64,000 bases of DNA from DASXHD01 sp036488725. GTDB lineage: Bacteria; Myxococcota_A; Polyangia; Polyangiales; Polyangiaceae. Positions 22,391 through 30,215 of this stretch are shown one piece after another. Location of the stretch: NCBI GenBank assembly GCA_036488725.1, contig DASXHD010000042.1:1-64000 (forward strand). Reading direction: 5' to 3'. The notes under the pieces are model-generated. The model did not search any database and was not told the DNA's origin. It worked only from the letters and a program-made list of their open reading frames with translations. Numbering within the stretch: position 1 is the stretch's first letter; each line of letters starts with the position of its first letter. Both the position numbers and the translations under genes were made by a program.

Positions 22391-23799
22391 TGCAGCCGCG
22401 CCCCTACCAGCTCGACGCGATCGAGAGCCTTCGCGTGAACATCCGCAAGGGCATCCGACGTCAGATTCTTTTGAGCCCGACCGGCACGGGGAAAACGCTG
22501 ACGTCCGCCGTGATGATCAAGGGCGCGGCCGACAAGGGCAAGCGCGTGCTCTTCGTGGCCCATCGTCTCGAGCTGATCGATCAGAGCGTCAAAACGCTGC
22601 AGAGCATCGGCCTCGACGTCGGCGTCATCCGCGGCAACGATCGCCGCCGCAAACGCGCAGCGCCCGTGCAGGTCGCTAGCATCGCCACGCTCGTGCGTCG
22701 CATTCGACCCGACGCCGATCTCGTCTTCATCGACGAAGCGCACCGCGCTCTCGCGAAGAGCTACGTCGCCGGCGTGCTCGAGGCCTACCCGAAGGCCGTC
22801 CACATCGGGCTCACCGCGACGCCGTGCCGCTCCGACGGGCGGCCGCTCGGCACGATGTACAACGCGATCGTCCAGGCCATCACGTACGAGCGCGCGATCG
22901 CCGAGGGCTACCTCGCCGCGCCGATCGTCTACTCGACGCCCGCGCCGCCTGACCTTTCCGACGTCCACACGACCGGCGGCGACTACGACGCCGGCGAGCT
23001 CGCCGAGGCGATGACCAAGGGCGCGCTCATCGGCAACATCGTCGAGCACTGGCAGAAGTACGCGGACGGCCGGCGGACGGTCGTCTTCGCAGCCGGCGTC
23101 GAGCACTCGACGACCATCGTCGCGCGATTCGTCGCGGCCGGCGTTCGCGCCGAGCATCTCGACGGAAACACGCCCGAGGAGCAGCGGCGGGCCATCCTCG
23201 AACGCCTCTCGAGCGGCGAGACGCAGGTGGTGAGCAACGTCGGCGTGCTCTGCGAAGGCTGGGATCTCCCGGCCTGCAAATGCCTCGTGCTCGCGCGTCC
23301 GACGAAAAGCCTCTCGCTCTATATGCAAATGGCGGGACGGATCTTCCGCCCGTGGAATGACGTCACGCCGATCATCCTCGACCACGCATCGAACGTGACG
23401 AAGCACGGGCTGCCGCACATGGACCGGCCTTGGTCGCTCGAGGAGCGCATCAAGAATTCGAAGAGCGACGCGCCGACGAAGGAATGCTCGAATTGCTTCG
23501 CGCGCATCGCCGCCAGCGCGCGCACGTGCCCGCACTGCGACGTCGACCAAAAGCGCGAGGACGACGGCGACGGCCCGCGCAAGCTCGAGGAGAAAGACGG
23601 CGAGCTCGTCGAGGTGAAGCCGCCGACCGAAGCCGAACGCGAGGAGTGGCTCGAGCGGGCGATCGCGAAGGCGAACCGCCGCGGGCTGAAGCCCGGATGG
23701 GTGTGGCACGCGTACGAGGAAAAGTTCCACCTGCGCATGCCGAACGACTTGTGGAAACGTGTGAAACAGAGCGTCGCGAAGAGCGAGGCGGCGGCATGA
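22387..23799 (+). CDS. superfamily 2 DNA helicase with zinc ribbon
   Basis: 470 residues. SF2 motifs: Q-like 'PRPYQLDAIESLR', Walker A 'LLSPTGTGKTLTSAV', DEAH box 'LVFIDEAHRALAK', motif III 'GLTATPCRSDG' and motif VI 'YMQMAGRIFRPW'. After the helicase core comes a zinc ribbon 'ECSNCFARIAASARTCPHCD' and an acidic linker. This is the DEAD/DEAH family often seen in phage replication regions (RadD-like). A 'GTGGAAACG' site lies near its 3' end (23751). The start overlaps the HNH stop. Confidence 0.92.
   Translation: MMQPRPYQLDAIESLRVNIRKGIRRQILLSPTGTGKTLTSAVMIKGAADKGKRVLFVAHRLELIDQSVKTLQSIGLDVGVIRGNDRRRKRAAPVQVASIATLVRRIRPDADLVFIDEAHRALAKSYVAGVLEAYPKAVHIGLTATPCRSDGRPLGTMYNAIVQAITYERAIAEGYLAAPIVYSTPAPPDLSDVHTTGGDYDAGELAEAMTKGALIGNIVEHWQKYADGRRTVVFAAGVEHSTTIVARFVAAGVRAEHLDGNTPEEQRRAILERLSSGETQVVSNVGVLCEGWDLPACKCLVLARPTKSLSLYMQMAGRIFRPWNDVTPIILDHASNVTKHGLPHMDRPWSLEERIKNSKSDAPTKECSNCFARIAASARTCPHCDVDQKREDDGDGPRKLEEKDGELVEVKPPTEAEREEWLERAIAKANRRGLKPGWVWHAYEEKFHLRMPNDLWKRVKQSVAKSEAAA
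23751..23766 (+). promoter_or_regulatory. dispersed operator-like site 23751
   Basis: Reads 'GTGGAAACGTGTGAAA'. The codons are TGG-AAA-CGT; the right half of the palindrome is not kept. Confidence 0.4.
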
Positions 23800-24812
23800 G
23801 CAACGCCGCTCACATCCACCTTCCCGTTCTGCAGGAGGCGCCCGCGCCCGAGACGGTCACGCGCGAGATGCTGCGCTCCCGCCGAAAGCGAGACGTCCGC
23901 GCGGTCACCATCTCCACCAAGCGCATGACGAAGCGCGAGCTCAAGTTCGGCAAGATGATCGCCGATGCGACGCTCGAGAGCCTCGGCGACGTTGAGCGAC
24001 CGCACACGCGCGGAGAATGCACCGAGGAGCGGCCGTGCCCGTTCGTCTCGTGCGCCCATCACCTCTACCTCGACGTGAGCGATCGCACCGGCGCGATCAA
24101 GATGAACTTCCCGGACATCGACGCGGAGCAGCTCGAGAAGATGCCCGCGACGTGTGCGCTCGACGTCGCCGACCGCGACGGCGCGACGCTCGAGGAGGTC
24201 GGCGAGATCATGAACCTCACGCGAGAGAGCGTGCGCCAAGTCGAGATGCGCGCGCTCGCGAAGACGAAGCGCGCGATCGCGCGAGGAGCGCTCGGCGACT
24301 ACGCGCGCGACTACCCCGACACCGGACGCATCAGCGACGCCGACGTCGCCCGACTCAAAGAAGACGAAAGGACCCGACCCATGCCGAATCACGGTTACAG
24401 CGACAAAGTTTGGAGCGTGCTCAGCGACGGGCGGCGCATCTCCGTCGACCATATCGCGAAGGACGCCGACCTCTCTTACAAGGTCGCGCGGCAGACGATC
24501 GACAACTTTCATCGCGCCGGGAAGGTCAACATCTTCGACAACGCCGACGGAGGCATCGACGCCCAGCTCATCGAAGGCGCGGAACGCATCGCTCGACGTA
24601 AGCCGGCGACGGAACAAAAAAAAACGGCGCCCGTCTCCGTTCCTCCGCCGCGCGCGCTCGTGCACGTTCCGAAGGTCAAAGACCTCACGCTCGCACCGCC
24701 GGCGTCCGGCATGCGCTTCACGCTCCGCTACTTCGAAGCGAAGGTCGATTGTGCGAGCGCGCAGGACGTCGCGGAGCTGCTCGGCGCGCTGAAGCAGGTC
24801 ATGGGCTCGTGA
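23796..24812 (+). CDS. sigma-region-4-like transcription regulator
   Basis: 338 residues. Residues 79-118 are Cys/His-rich ('CPFVSCAHHLYLDVSDRTGA'). Residues 119-160 match sigma-70 region 4: 'VADRDGATLEEVGEIMNLTR' then 'ESVRQVEMRALAKTKRAIAR'. The second half is a winged-helix-like domain ('GYSDKVWSVLSDGRRISVDH', 'IAKDADLSYKVARQTIDNFH'). A second ATG at residue 196 (24381) has a good 'AAAGGA' upstream, so a shorter C-terminal product may also be made. It has no sigma region 2, so it more likely binds DNA or polymerase as an accessory factor, for example for late genes (inference). A run of nine A residues occurs at 24616-24624. Confidence 0.8.
   Translation: MSNAAHIHLPVLQEAPAPETVTREMLRSRRKRDVRAVTISTKRMTKRELKFGKMIADATLESLGDVERPHTRGECTEERPCPFVSCAHHLYLDVSDRTGAIKMNFPDIDAEQLEKMPATCALDVADRDGATLEEVGEIMNLTRESVRQVEMRALAKTKRAIARGALGDYARDYPDTGRISDADVARLKEDERTRPMPNHGYSDKVWSVLSDGRRISVDHIAKDADLSYKVARQTIDNFHRAGKVNIFDNADGGIDAQLIEGAERIARRKPATEQKKTAPVSVPPPRALVHVPKVKDLTLAPPASGMRFTLRYFEAKVDCASAQDVAELLGALKQVMGS
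24381..24812 (+). CDS. possible nested C-terminal product of the regulator
   Basis: An in-frame internal start at ATG 24381 (Met196) is preceded by 'AAAGGACCCGACCC', placing an SD-like purine run at normal distance. The product would be 143 residues comprising only the winged-helix-like region, without the Cys/His and sigma-4-like parts. It could act as a competitor or partner of the full protein. This is inferred from the SD alone. Confidence 0.4.
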   Translation: MPNHGYSDKVWSVLSDGRRISVDHIAKDADLSYKVARQTIDNFHRAGKVNIFDNADGGIDAQLIEGAERIARRKPATEQKKTAPVSVPPPRALVHVPKVKDLTLAPPASGMRFTLRYFEAKVDCASAQDVAELLGALKQVMGS

Positions 24813-24901
24813 AGAAGCTCCGGCTCTTGCCGAAGCCGCTCGCGAGCACGCGCCCAAAGCGGCGCGGCGTTCGCAAGGCGCGACCGAGGCCACGCACGTG
24901 A
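24809..24901 (+). CDS. tiny basic protein
   Basis: 30 residues, 'MKKLRLLPKPLASTRPKRRG' then 'VRKARPRPRT', starting with a GTG that overlaps the previous stop (GTGA) and ending in overlap with the next GTG. It is extremely basic and could be a nucleic-acid-binding peptide or a coupling ORF. The support is positional only. Confidence 0.4.
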   Translation: MKKLRLLPKPLASTRPKRRGVRKARPRPRT

Positions 24902-25509
24902 GGCGCGTCGAAGACACGCTCCGCGATGCGCTGCTCGTCGAGCTTCCGCGCGCGCTCGGCAACGCTCGGTTTTTTTATCGCAACATCATTGACCAGACCG
25001 TTCGCGATCTTCACACGAACCGCATCTACCAGCTGAAAAGCGGCTCCACGGGCATGTCCGATCTCTTCGGCTACGTGCCCGCCGAACCGTGGGCGATCCC
25101 TTTCGAGATCGAATTGAAAGCGCACGACGGACGGCAGTCCGACAGGCAAAAGCAATGGCAGACTTTGATGACGACGATCCGAGTGCCGTTCCTCCTCCTC
25201 CGCCAGAAGAAGGCGGAGACGACGGCGCAGACCGTGGACCGATGGATCCGGGAAATCAAGCTCCTGATCGCGAGCCTGCGCCCGACCCCGTCGAGCTCGA
25301 TGCCGCTATCGACGCCGCCGTCGACGGCGTCCCGGTCGGAACGACCAACGCGTGCTCCGACACACGAAACGCCGAGCGACTCATCGAATGGTTCGGACCC
25401 AACCTCCGCCACGTTCCCAAGTGGAATAAGTGGCTCACGTGGGACCGAGCACGGTGGACGGAATCGCCGCAGCGCGCGCTTGCGGCTGCCGTTCAGACCG
25501 CCCGCATGA
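24898..25509 (+). CDS. VRR-NUC domain nuclease
   Basis: 203 residues from GTG. The VRR-NUC motif is clear: 'LKSGSTGMSDLFGYVPAEPW', 'AIPFEIELKAHDGRQSDRQK' (Asp, Glu-x-Lys and Gln residues), 'VPFLLLRQ'. These PD-(D/E)XK nucleases act on branched DNA or in phage replication. The family usually ends near residue 120. Here the frame continues 80 residues as a Ser/Pro/Thr-rich tail that overlaps the next gene out of phase (25155-25509), so the tail may be an accident of the overlap. Confidence 0.83.
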   Translation: MRRVEDTLRDALLVELPRALGNARFFYRNIIDQTVRDLHTNRIYQLKSGSTGMSDLFGYVPAEPWAIPFEIELKAHDGRQSDRQKQWQTLMTTIRVPFLLLRQKKAETTAQTVDRWIREIKLLIASLRPTPSSSMPLSTPPSTASRSERPTRAPTHETPSDSSNGSDPTSATFPSGISGSRGTEHGGRNRRSARLRLPFRPPA

Positions 25510-26783
25510 TGCTCGACGAGGCGACGACCGAGATCGAGCGCGCGAAGCTCGCATTCGAGGACGTCCGCACGCACGACGAAGAGGACGACGAGCGGAAGGA
25601 CGCCGAAAATAAACTCGATCGAGCCGAGAAAGCCTACTCGTGGGCCGCGCGCTCGCAGAACCGTAACGGCATTCACGCGATGCTCGACGTCGCCGCCACG
25701 CACAAGGATGTGGAAACGTTTCACGAGGCGCTCGATCAGCACCCGCTGAAGCTGAACGTCGCGAACGGCACCATCGACCTCGTGACTGGCGAACTCGGCC
25801 CGCACATCCGCGAGGACCTCTTCACGATGGTCGCGCCCGTCGCCTTCGACTCCACGGCGAAGTGCCCGACGTGGGACGCGTTTCTCGAGCGCGCGATGGC
25901 CGGCGACCGGATGATGATCCTCTATTTGCAGCGCATCGCCGGCTACCTGCTGACGGGCAGCGTCAAAGAGCACGCGCTTTTCTTCTTCTACGGCGGCGGC
26001 GCGAACGGCAAGACGACGTTCACGAACACGCTCATGCGGCTGCTCGGCGACGAGCTCGCAGGCCCGATGCCGCGCGACATGCTCTTCGCGAAAAGCGAGC
26101 ACGCGACGCGCGAGGCGAGTCTTTTTCGTCGTCGGCTCGCGGTCGCTTCCGAGGTCGGCGAGGGCAAACGTCTCGACGAATCGTTCGTGAAGGACATCAC
26201 GGGCGGCGACGTGATCAGCGCGCGACGCATGCGCGAGGACTTTTGGTCGTTCTTCCCGACGCACAAGATCGTGATGTTCGGCAACCACAAGCCCATCATC
26301 ACGGGCGGCGACGATGGGATATGGCGTCGCATTCGCCTAATCCCGTGGCTCGTTCAGATCCCCGAGGCCGAGCGCGATCAGTCGCTCCCCGAGAAGCTCG
26401 CCGCCGAGCTGCCGGGGATCCTCAATTGGGCGATCGCCGGCTGTCTCGAGTGGCAGCGCATCGGCCTCACGCCGCCCGAGTCGGCGCTCGAGGCGACGTC
26501 GACGTATCGCGCCGAGCAGGACTCCCTCGGCGAGTTCTTCGCGATGCTCGAGTTCGGTCCGGACCATCCCGAATTCCGCGTCACGAGGGCCAAGTTGCGC
26601 GCGACGTACGAGGCATGGTGCGAGGAGGAGGGACGGCAGCCGCTCGGGGCTCGTCGCTTCACCGATCGCCTGCGTGAGCACGCGTCGAAGCTCGGCGTTC
26701 AGCTCGGCGACAAGATGACCAAGACGTACGACCAAGCGTATCCGGTGCGTGCGTGGGTCGGCGTTCGTATCGCAGTAATGTGA
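25155..26783 (+). CDS. P4/D5-type primase-helicase
   Basis: 542 residues. A disordered acidic/Pro-rich start is followed by the D5 N-terminal domain (about 75-245; 'ERLIEWFGPNLRHVPKWNKW', 'LKLNVANGTIDLVTGEL') and an SF3 helicase: Walker A 'FFYGGGANGKTTFTNTL', Walker B/sensor region 'RRRLAVASEVGEGKRLDESF', 'VKDITGGDVISARRMREDFW' and 'HKIVMFGNHKPIITGGDDGI'. P4-type proteins unwind origin DNA by binding iterons. The gene is followed directly by such an iteron cluster. One 'GTGGAAACGTTT' site is inside (25710). The ATG at 25155 lies in the overlap with the nuclease gene. Confidence 0.92.
   Translation: MADFDDDDPSAVPPPPPEEGGDDGADRGPMDPGNQAPDREPAPDPVELDAAIDAAVDGVPVGTTNACSDTRNAERLIEWFGPNLRHVPKWNKWLTWDRARWTESPQRALAAAVQTARMMLDEATTEIERAKLAFEDVRTHDEEDDERKDAENKLDRAEKAYSWAARSQNRNGIHAMLDVAATHKDVETFHEALDQHPLKLNVANGTIDLVTGELGPHIREDLFTMVAPVAFDSTAKCPTWDAFLERAMAGDRMMILYLQRIAGYLLTGSVKEHALFFFYGGGANGKTTFTNTLMRLLGDELAGPMPRDMLFAKSEHATREASLFRRRLAVASEVGEGKRLDESFVKDITGGDVISARRMREDFWSFFPTHKIVMFGNHKPIITGGDDGIWRRIRLIPWLVQIPEAERDQSLPEKLAAELPGILNWAIAGCLEWQRIGLTPPESALEATSTYRAEQDSLGEFFAMLEFGPDHPEFRVTRAKLRATYEAWCEEEGRQPLGARRFTDRLREHASKLGVQLGDKMTKTYDQAYPVRAWVGVRIAVM
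25710..25725 (+). promoter_or_regulatory. dispersed operator-like site 25710
   Basis: Reads 'GTGGAAACGTTTCACG'. The codon phase is GTG-GAA-ACG-TTT, different from that at 23751 and 41703. Confidence 0.55.
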
Positions 26784-27022
26784 CTATGTGACTACTGACT
26801 ACCAAGTGACTACTAGTGACTGTCAACGTTCGTTTACTAATAATGTGACTACAAGTGACTATTCGGTAGTCACATTGGTAGTCAGATATTTTCACCATCC
26901 CAGGGAATAGTCAGCAGTAGTCAGATTGAAACCCCTATATCAGCCCACACGCGAGACGTTGATTTTACGTTTTATAGTTTCCACAAAATAGGAGCGTAGT
27001 GACTACAAGTGAATACTGACTA
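26780..27022. repeat. iteron cluster, candidate phage replication origin
   Basis: At least twelve copies of the heptamer (G/C)TGACTA or its complement. Forward: 26780, 26788, 26795, 26806, 26845, 26855, 26999 and 27016. Reverse: 26867, 26879, 26908 and 26918. Variants are at 26816 and 27009. The right part (26955-26992) contains AT-rich DNA ('TTTTACGTTTTATAGTTTCC'), strikingly AT-rich for this genome. It begins in the last codons of the P4/D5 helicase gene and ends in the start of the endonuclease VII gene. P4-family replicons bind iterons next to AT-rich DNA, so this is the likely origin (inference). Confidence 0.75.
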
Positions 27023-27347
27023 TCGGAGCCTCGTAACGCACTTCATGCACACGCGCCTACCGGGCGACATGTGGTTGCATCGCTTCGCTCACTCGCTTCA
27101 TCGCAAGCTCGGCATCACGCGACTGCGATATCTCTCGATGCTCGACGCGCAAGGGCGACGCTGCGCAATCTGCGGCGTAGTGGCCAACCTCGAGCGTCTC
27201 TTCGCGTTCTGCGTCGACCACGATCACCGCACTGGAAAGGTTCGCGCGCTGCTTTGCCGCGACTGCAACGTGCTCATCGGAATCGCGAAGGAAGACCCGT
27301 CCGTGCTCACCAACGCGGCGGCTTACCTCACGAGGCACAAGCGATGA
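27009..27347 (+). CDS. recombination endonuclease VII-like protein
   Basis: 112 residues from GTG. The endonuclease VII (His-Me finger) signature is complete: 'RCAICGVVANLERLFAFCVD', 'HDHRTGKVRALLCRDCN' and 'LIGIAKEDPSVLTNAAAYL', with four zinc Cys and the catalytic Asp-His-Asp-His. The enzyme resolves branched DNA before packaging. 'AGGAG' lies 15 bases before the GTG. The start codons overlap the last iterons, so expression may be linked to origin binding. Confidence 0.9.
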   Translation: MNTDYRSLVTHFMHTRLPGDMWLHRFAHSLHRKLGITRLRYLSMLDAQGRRCAICGVVANLERLFAFCVDHDHRTGKVRALLCRDCNVLIGIAKEDPSVLTNAAAYLTRHKR

Positions 27348-27463
27348 GTTGCAGCGTCATCAAAACAGTATGGGGAGTCGTCCTGGGCCACACCCTCGAT
27401 TTTTTCCGCGCCCTACCGCCGGGTTTTCCTCCGAATTTCCACCAGCACGGGAAACGCTCATGA
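27344..27463 (+). CDS. tiny protein between endonuclease VII and terminase region
   Basis: 39 residues: 'MSCSVIKTVWGVVLGHTLDF' then 'FRALPPGFPPNFHQHGKRS'. It has a short hydrophobic helix. Its ATG overlaps the upstream stop and its stop overlaps the downstream ATG. No function can be assigned. Confidence 0.45.
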   Translation: MSCSVIKTVWGVVLGHTLDFFRALPPGFPPNFHQHGKRS

Positions 27464-27783
27464 GCAAAGCCACGAAGACGACGTCGACGAAGGACCAGGT
27501 CGAGGTTTTGCTCGAGCTAGCGCAGGCCCATCTCGCGCGGACGATGGCCGACCCGGAATCGAAAGGCAGCGAACGCGCCGCCGCTCTCGCGCAGGTGAAA
27601 GCGATCCTTCGGGAGCGCGCGCGCCTTCGCGGCGAGCTCGAGATCACCGAGGCGACGCTCGTCCGGTCGCCCGCGTGGAAACGTGTCCAATCGCTGATCG
27701 CCGACGCGCTGAAGCCGCACCCGGATGCGTTGAAGGCGTTCGTCGAGGCGATGCGCAAAGCCGAGGAGGCGAACGGATCATGA
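27460..27783 (+). CDS. candidate terminase small subunit
   Basis: 107 residues, all helix: 'TKDQVEVLLELAQAHLARTM', 'AALAQVKAILRERARLRGEL', 'WKRVQSLIADALKPHPDALK'. It lacks a clear HTH but sits two genes before the large terminase, where the small subunit is expected, and has a suitable size and a C-terminal coiled coil. The assignment rests on position. A 'GTGGAAACG' site lies inside (27675). Confidence 0.5.
   Translation: MSKATKTTSTKDQVEVLLELAQAHLARTMADPESKGSERAAALAQVKAILRERARLRGELEITEATLVRSPAWKRVQSLIADALKPHPDALKAFVEAMRKAEEANGS
27675..27690 (+). promoter_or_regulatory. dispersed operator-like site 27675
   Basis: Reads 'GTGGAAACGTGTCCAA', 14 of 16 matches to the perfect palindrome 'GTGGAAACGTTTCCAC'. 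Confidence 0.5.
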
Positions 27784-28190
27784 CCTCCGAACGGACACGC
27801 GTCGTCGTCGACCCCATCATGCTCGATCGGCTGAAGCAGACAAGCAGCCCCGCGCGCTTGAGCGAGGAGCCGTATCACCTCCCGCACTTCCTGACCGGCT
27901 GGCCGATCTTTCTCGATCCGAATCTCGGTGACGAGCGTGGCGCGATCATTTACGCGGACGGGCGTGTCGAGAAGTTCGGACGTTGGCCGAACGATGCGGA
28001 GACGTACAGCAACACGTTCAGCAACGTCGACACGGCGCGCGCGTCGCGAGAGAGCCTCGAACGCGCGATCGATTTCATGAAGCACGCTCACGAGCGGATG
28101 CTTTCGCCGAACAGGCCGCTGCCCATCTCGCCGGCCGACGCGGCCGCGGTTCTTGCGTACGAGGACGAGCTCGCGAAGGAGAAATCATGA
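27780..28190 (+). CDS. phage hypothetical protein
   Basis: 136 residues, starting 'MTSERTRVVVDPIMLDRLKQ'. It contains 'YHLPHFLTGWPIFLDPNLGD' and 'GAIIYADGRVEKFGRWPNDA', a mixed alpha/beta pattern. It is coupled by overlaps to both neighbours and lies in the packaging gene group. I recognise no family. Confidence 0.6.
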   Translation: MTSERTRVVVDPIMLDRLKQTSSPARLSEEPYHLPHFLTGWPIFLDPNLGDERGAIIYADGRVEKFGRWPNDAETYSNTFSNVDTARASRESLERAIDFMKHAHERMLSPNRPLPISPADAAAVLAYEDELAKEKS

Positions 28191-28522
28191 TCGTCGAGTT
28201 CGTCCCGTCGGACGTGGGTCGCGTGGTCATCGAAACGATCTCGCCTGTCGCCGTGGCGATCAGCGCGCGCGGGATCACGGCTCCGCAAACCGGACGCGTA
28301 GAGGTCCCCGCGCTCGCTTTCGAGAGCGACGCGGCGGAGAAGCCCGACTTCGTGGGTACGATGCGCGACGGCTTCGCCTACTTGTTTGGCGAGGAGCGGA
28401 TCGCGCGGCTCGTCGTCTACGAGCGATCGTCGCTGCGACTATTCGAGGGCCCCGATGGGAAGCGCACGTACGCGGCCCGGCTCGGCTTCGTGGCGTACCT
28501 CAAGCCGGAGCAACCGCGATGA
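28187..28522 (+). CDS. phage hypothetical protein upstream of terminase
   Basis: 111 residues, predicted all-beta: 'MIVEFVPSDVGRVVIETISP', 'VAVAISARGITAPQTGRVEV', 'ERIARLVVYERSSLRLFEGP'. Start and stop overlap the neighbouring genes (ATGA). It may be a packaging accessory, but the fold and role are unassigned. Confidence 0.6.
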   Translation: MIVEFVPSDVGRVVIETISPVAVAISARGITAPQTGRVEVPALAFESDAAEKPDFVGTMRDGFAYLFGEERIARLVVYERSSLRLFEGPDGKRTYAARLGFVAYLKPEQPR

Positions 28523-30099
28523 GCACGACGACGACAACCCGGGCGACGCGCGCGCGAACGTTCACGGCCGATCTTTTTCGCATGGGCTCGCAGCTCGTCG
28601 CGACCGAGTCCGGGCACGCGTGGCCCGATCCGACGTACCGCGACAATCCGGTCGGCTTCGCGCGCGACGTGCTGGGGATCGAACCGTGGAGCGCTCAGCG
28701 CGCGATGCTGGAAGCAATCGCCTCCCACGATCGCGTGTGTGTGCGCTCGGGGCACCGCGTCGGCAAGACGGACACGGACGCGATGGTTGCGCTTTGGTGG
28801 TTCGCGACGCGCCCACGCTCGCGCGTTGTCCTGCTCGCGCCTTCGTTCGCGCAGGTCAAAGAGGCCGTGTGGCGCTCCGTTCGACTGGCCTACTCGTCGG
28901 CGAAGGTGCCGCTCGGCGGAAAGATCGCGCAGCTCCCGCAGACGGGGCTGCACGACCTCGACGGACGGCAAGTGTTCGGCATCTCACCCGACGACGAGTT
29001 CAGGCTCCAGGGCCTGGCATGCCCGGCTTTGCTCTTCATCGTCGACGAGGCGAGCATCGTCGAAGATCCGATCTACGAGGTCATCCTGTCCAATCTCGCC
29101 GGCGGCGAGGAGGGGATCGGCGAGGCGCGGATGCTCCTGACCGGCAACCCGAATCGGAACAAGGGGTACTTCTTCGATGCGTTCCGCTCGGACCGGTGGA
29201 AGCAATTGCATATCCCGAGCACCGAGTCGCCGAACGTGACAGGCGAGTGCAGGGTGCCGGGGCTCGCCACGGCGGATTGGATCCGCGATCGCATGGTCGA
29301 CTGGGGCGGGCCGAACGGGCCGATCTACCGGATCCGCGTGCTCGGCGAGTTCGTCGAGCTCACGGAGGGCCGGCTCTTCTCGCTCGACATGATCGCCGCG
29401 GCCGAGCGCGCGTGGTCGACCGCACCGGCGACGGGGCGGCTCTTCATCGGCCTCGACCCGGCGGGCTCGAGCGGCAAGGGCGACGAGTCGGTCTTTTGTC
29501 CGCGGCGCGGTCAAAAGGCGTTCGCGTTCATCGCGCATCGCGGGCTCACGGCGGACGAGCACGTCGTCGAGACGCTGAGCGTGATCACGCGCTACCGCGG
29601 CGACTCGCGCGAGCCCCCGCTCGTCGTCGTCGACCGCGACGGCATCGTCGGCGCGGACGTGTTCGCTTCGCTGCGCGCGTACCAAAAGCGGCACGAGCAA
29701 GACTTTGAGCTGATCGGCTTCCGCGGTTCGGAGCGCGCGACGCGACGGCCGAACGACGTGCATCGTCGACGCGACGAGATGTGGTTCGGCCTCGTCGAGT
29801 GGATGAAGGCCGGCGGCACGATCCCGACGGACGGCAAGGTCGAGGGCGAGCTCGCGGAGATCGCGACCGATCAAACGTTCCGCGGGCTCGCGAAGATCAT
29901 CGAGAAGGACCTGATCCGGTCGGCGCTCGGCCGCTCGCCAGACCGCGCCGACGCGCTCGCGCTGAGCACGTACGTCCCCACGATGTACGAGCGCGACGAC
30001 GGCGACACGAAGCGCGACGACGAAGACGACGACATGCCGCCGGCGCGGCCCATGTCGCCGTGGGATGGCGGACTCGACCCGTACGGAGGTGACTCGTGA
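28519..30099 (+). CDS. terminase large subunit
   Basis: 526 residues. The ATPase domain has the adenine motif region 'PWSAQRAMLEAIASHDRVCV', Walker A 'SGHRVGKT' (77-84) and Walker B 'LLFIVDEA' (171-178), then 'MLLTGNPNRNKGYFFDAF' (coupling motif). The nuclease domain begins at 'RLFIGLDPAGSSGKGDESVF' with Asp residues of the RNase H fold and continues to 'SPDRADALALSTYV'. It resembles the large terminases of Mu-like head phages. The C-terminal 30 residues are acidic. The stop overlaps the GTG of the next gene. Confidence 0.95.
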   Translation: MSTTTTTRATRARTFTADLFRMGSQLVATESGHAWPDPTYRDNPVGFARDVLGIEPWSAQRAMLEAIASHDRVCVRSGHRVGKTDTDAMVALWWFATRPRSRVVLLAPSFAQVKEAVWRSVRLAYSSAKVPLGGKIAQLPQTGLHDLDGRQVFGISPDDEFRLQGLACPALLFIVDEASIVEDPIYEVILSNLAGGEEGIGEARMLLTGNPNRNKGYFFDAFRSDRWKQLHIPSTESPNVTGECRVPGLATADWIRDRMVDWGGPNGPIYRIRVLGEFVELTEGRLFSLDMIAAAERAWSTAPATGRLFIGLDPAGSSGKGDESVFCPRRGQKAFAFIAHRGLTADEHVVETLSVITRYRGDSREPPLVVVDRDGIVGADVFASLRAYQKRHEQDFELIGFRGSERATRRPNDVHRRRDEMWFGLVEWMKAGGTIPTDGKVEGELAEIATDQTFRGLAKIIEKDLIRSALGRSPDRADALALSTYVPTMYERDDGDTKRDDEDDDMPPARPMSPWDGGLDPYGGDS

Positions 30100-30215
30100 A
30101 TATTTTTGATTGGGCCGATCATCATTGGTTTGTCTCCGGGCTCGCGGTGCTGATCATCGCGTGCGGTCTTGCGCAGATGCTTGCCAACGTCGGCGGCCAA
30201 CGAGGCTCGGAATGA
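30096..30215 (+). CDS. tiny membrane protein
   Basis: 39 residues: 'MNIFDWADHHWFVSGLAVLI' then 'IACGLAQMLANVGGQRGSE', with one hydrophobic helix. The GTG overlaps the terminase stop and its stop overlaps the next ATG. It could be an early-lysis or holin-like peptide, but the sequence does not decide. Confidence 0.5.
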   Translation: MNIFDWADHHWFVSGLAVLIIACGLAQMLANVGGQRGSE

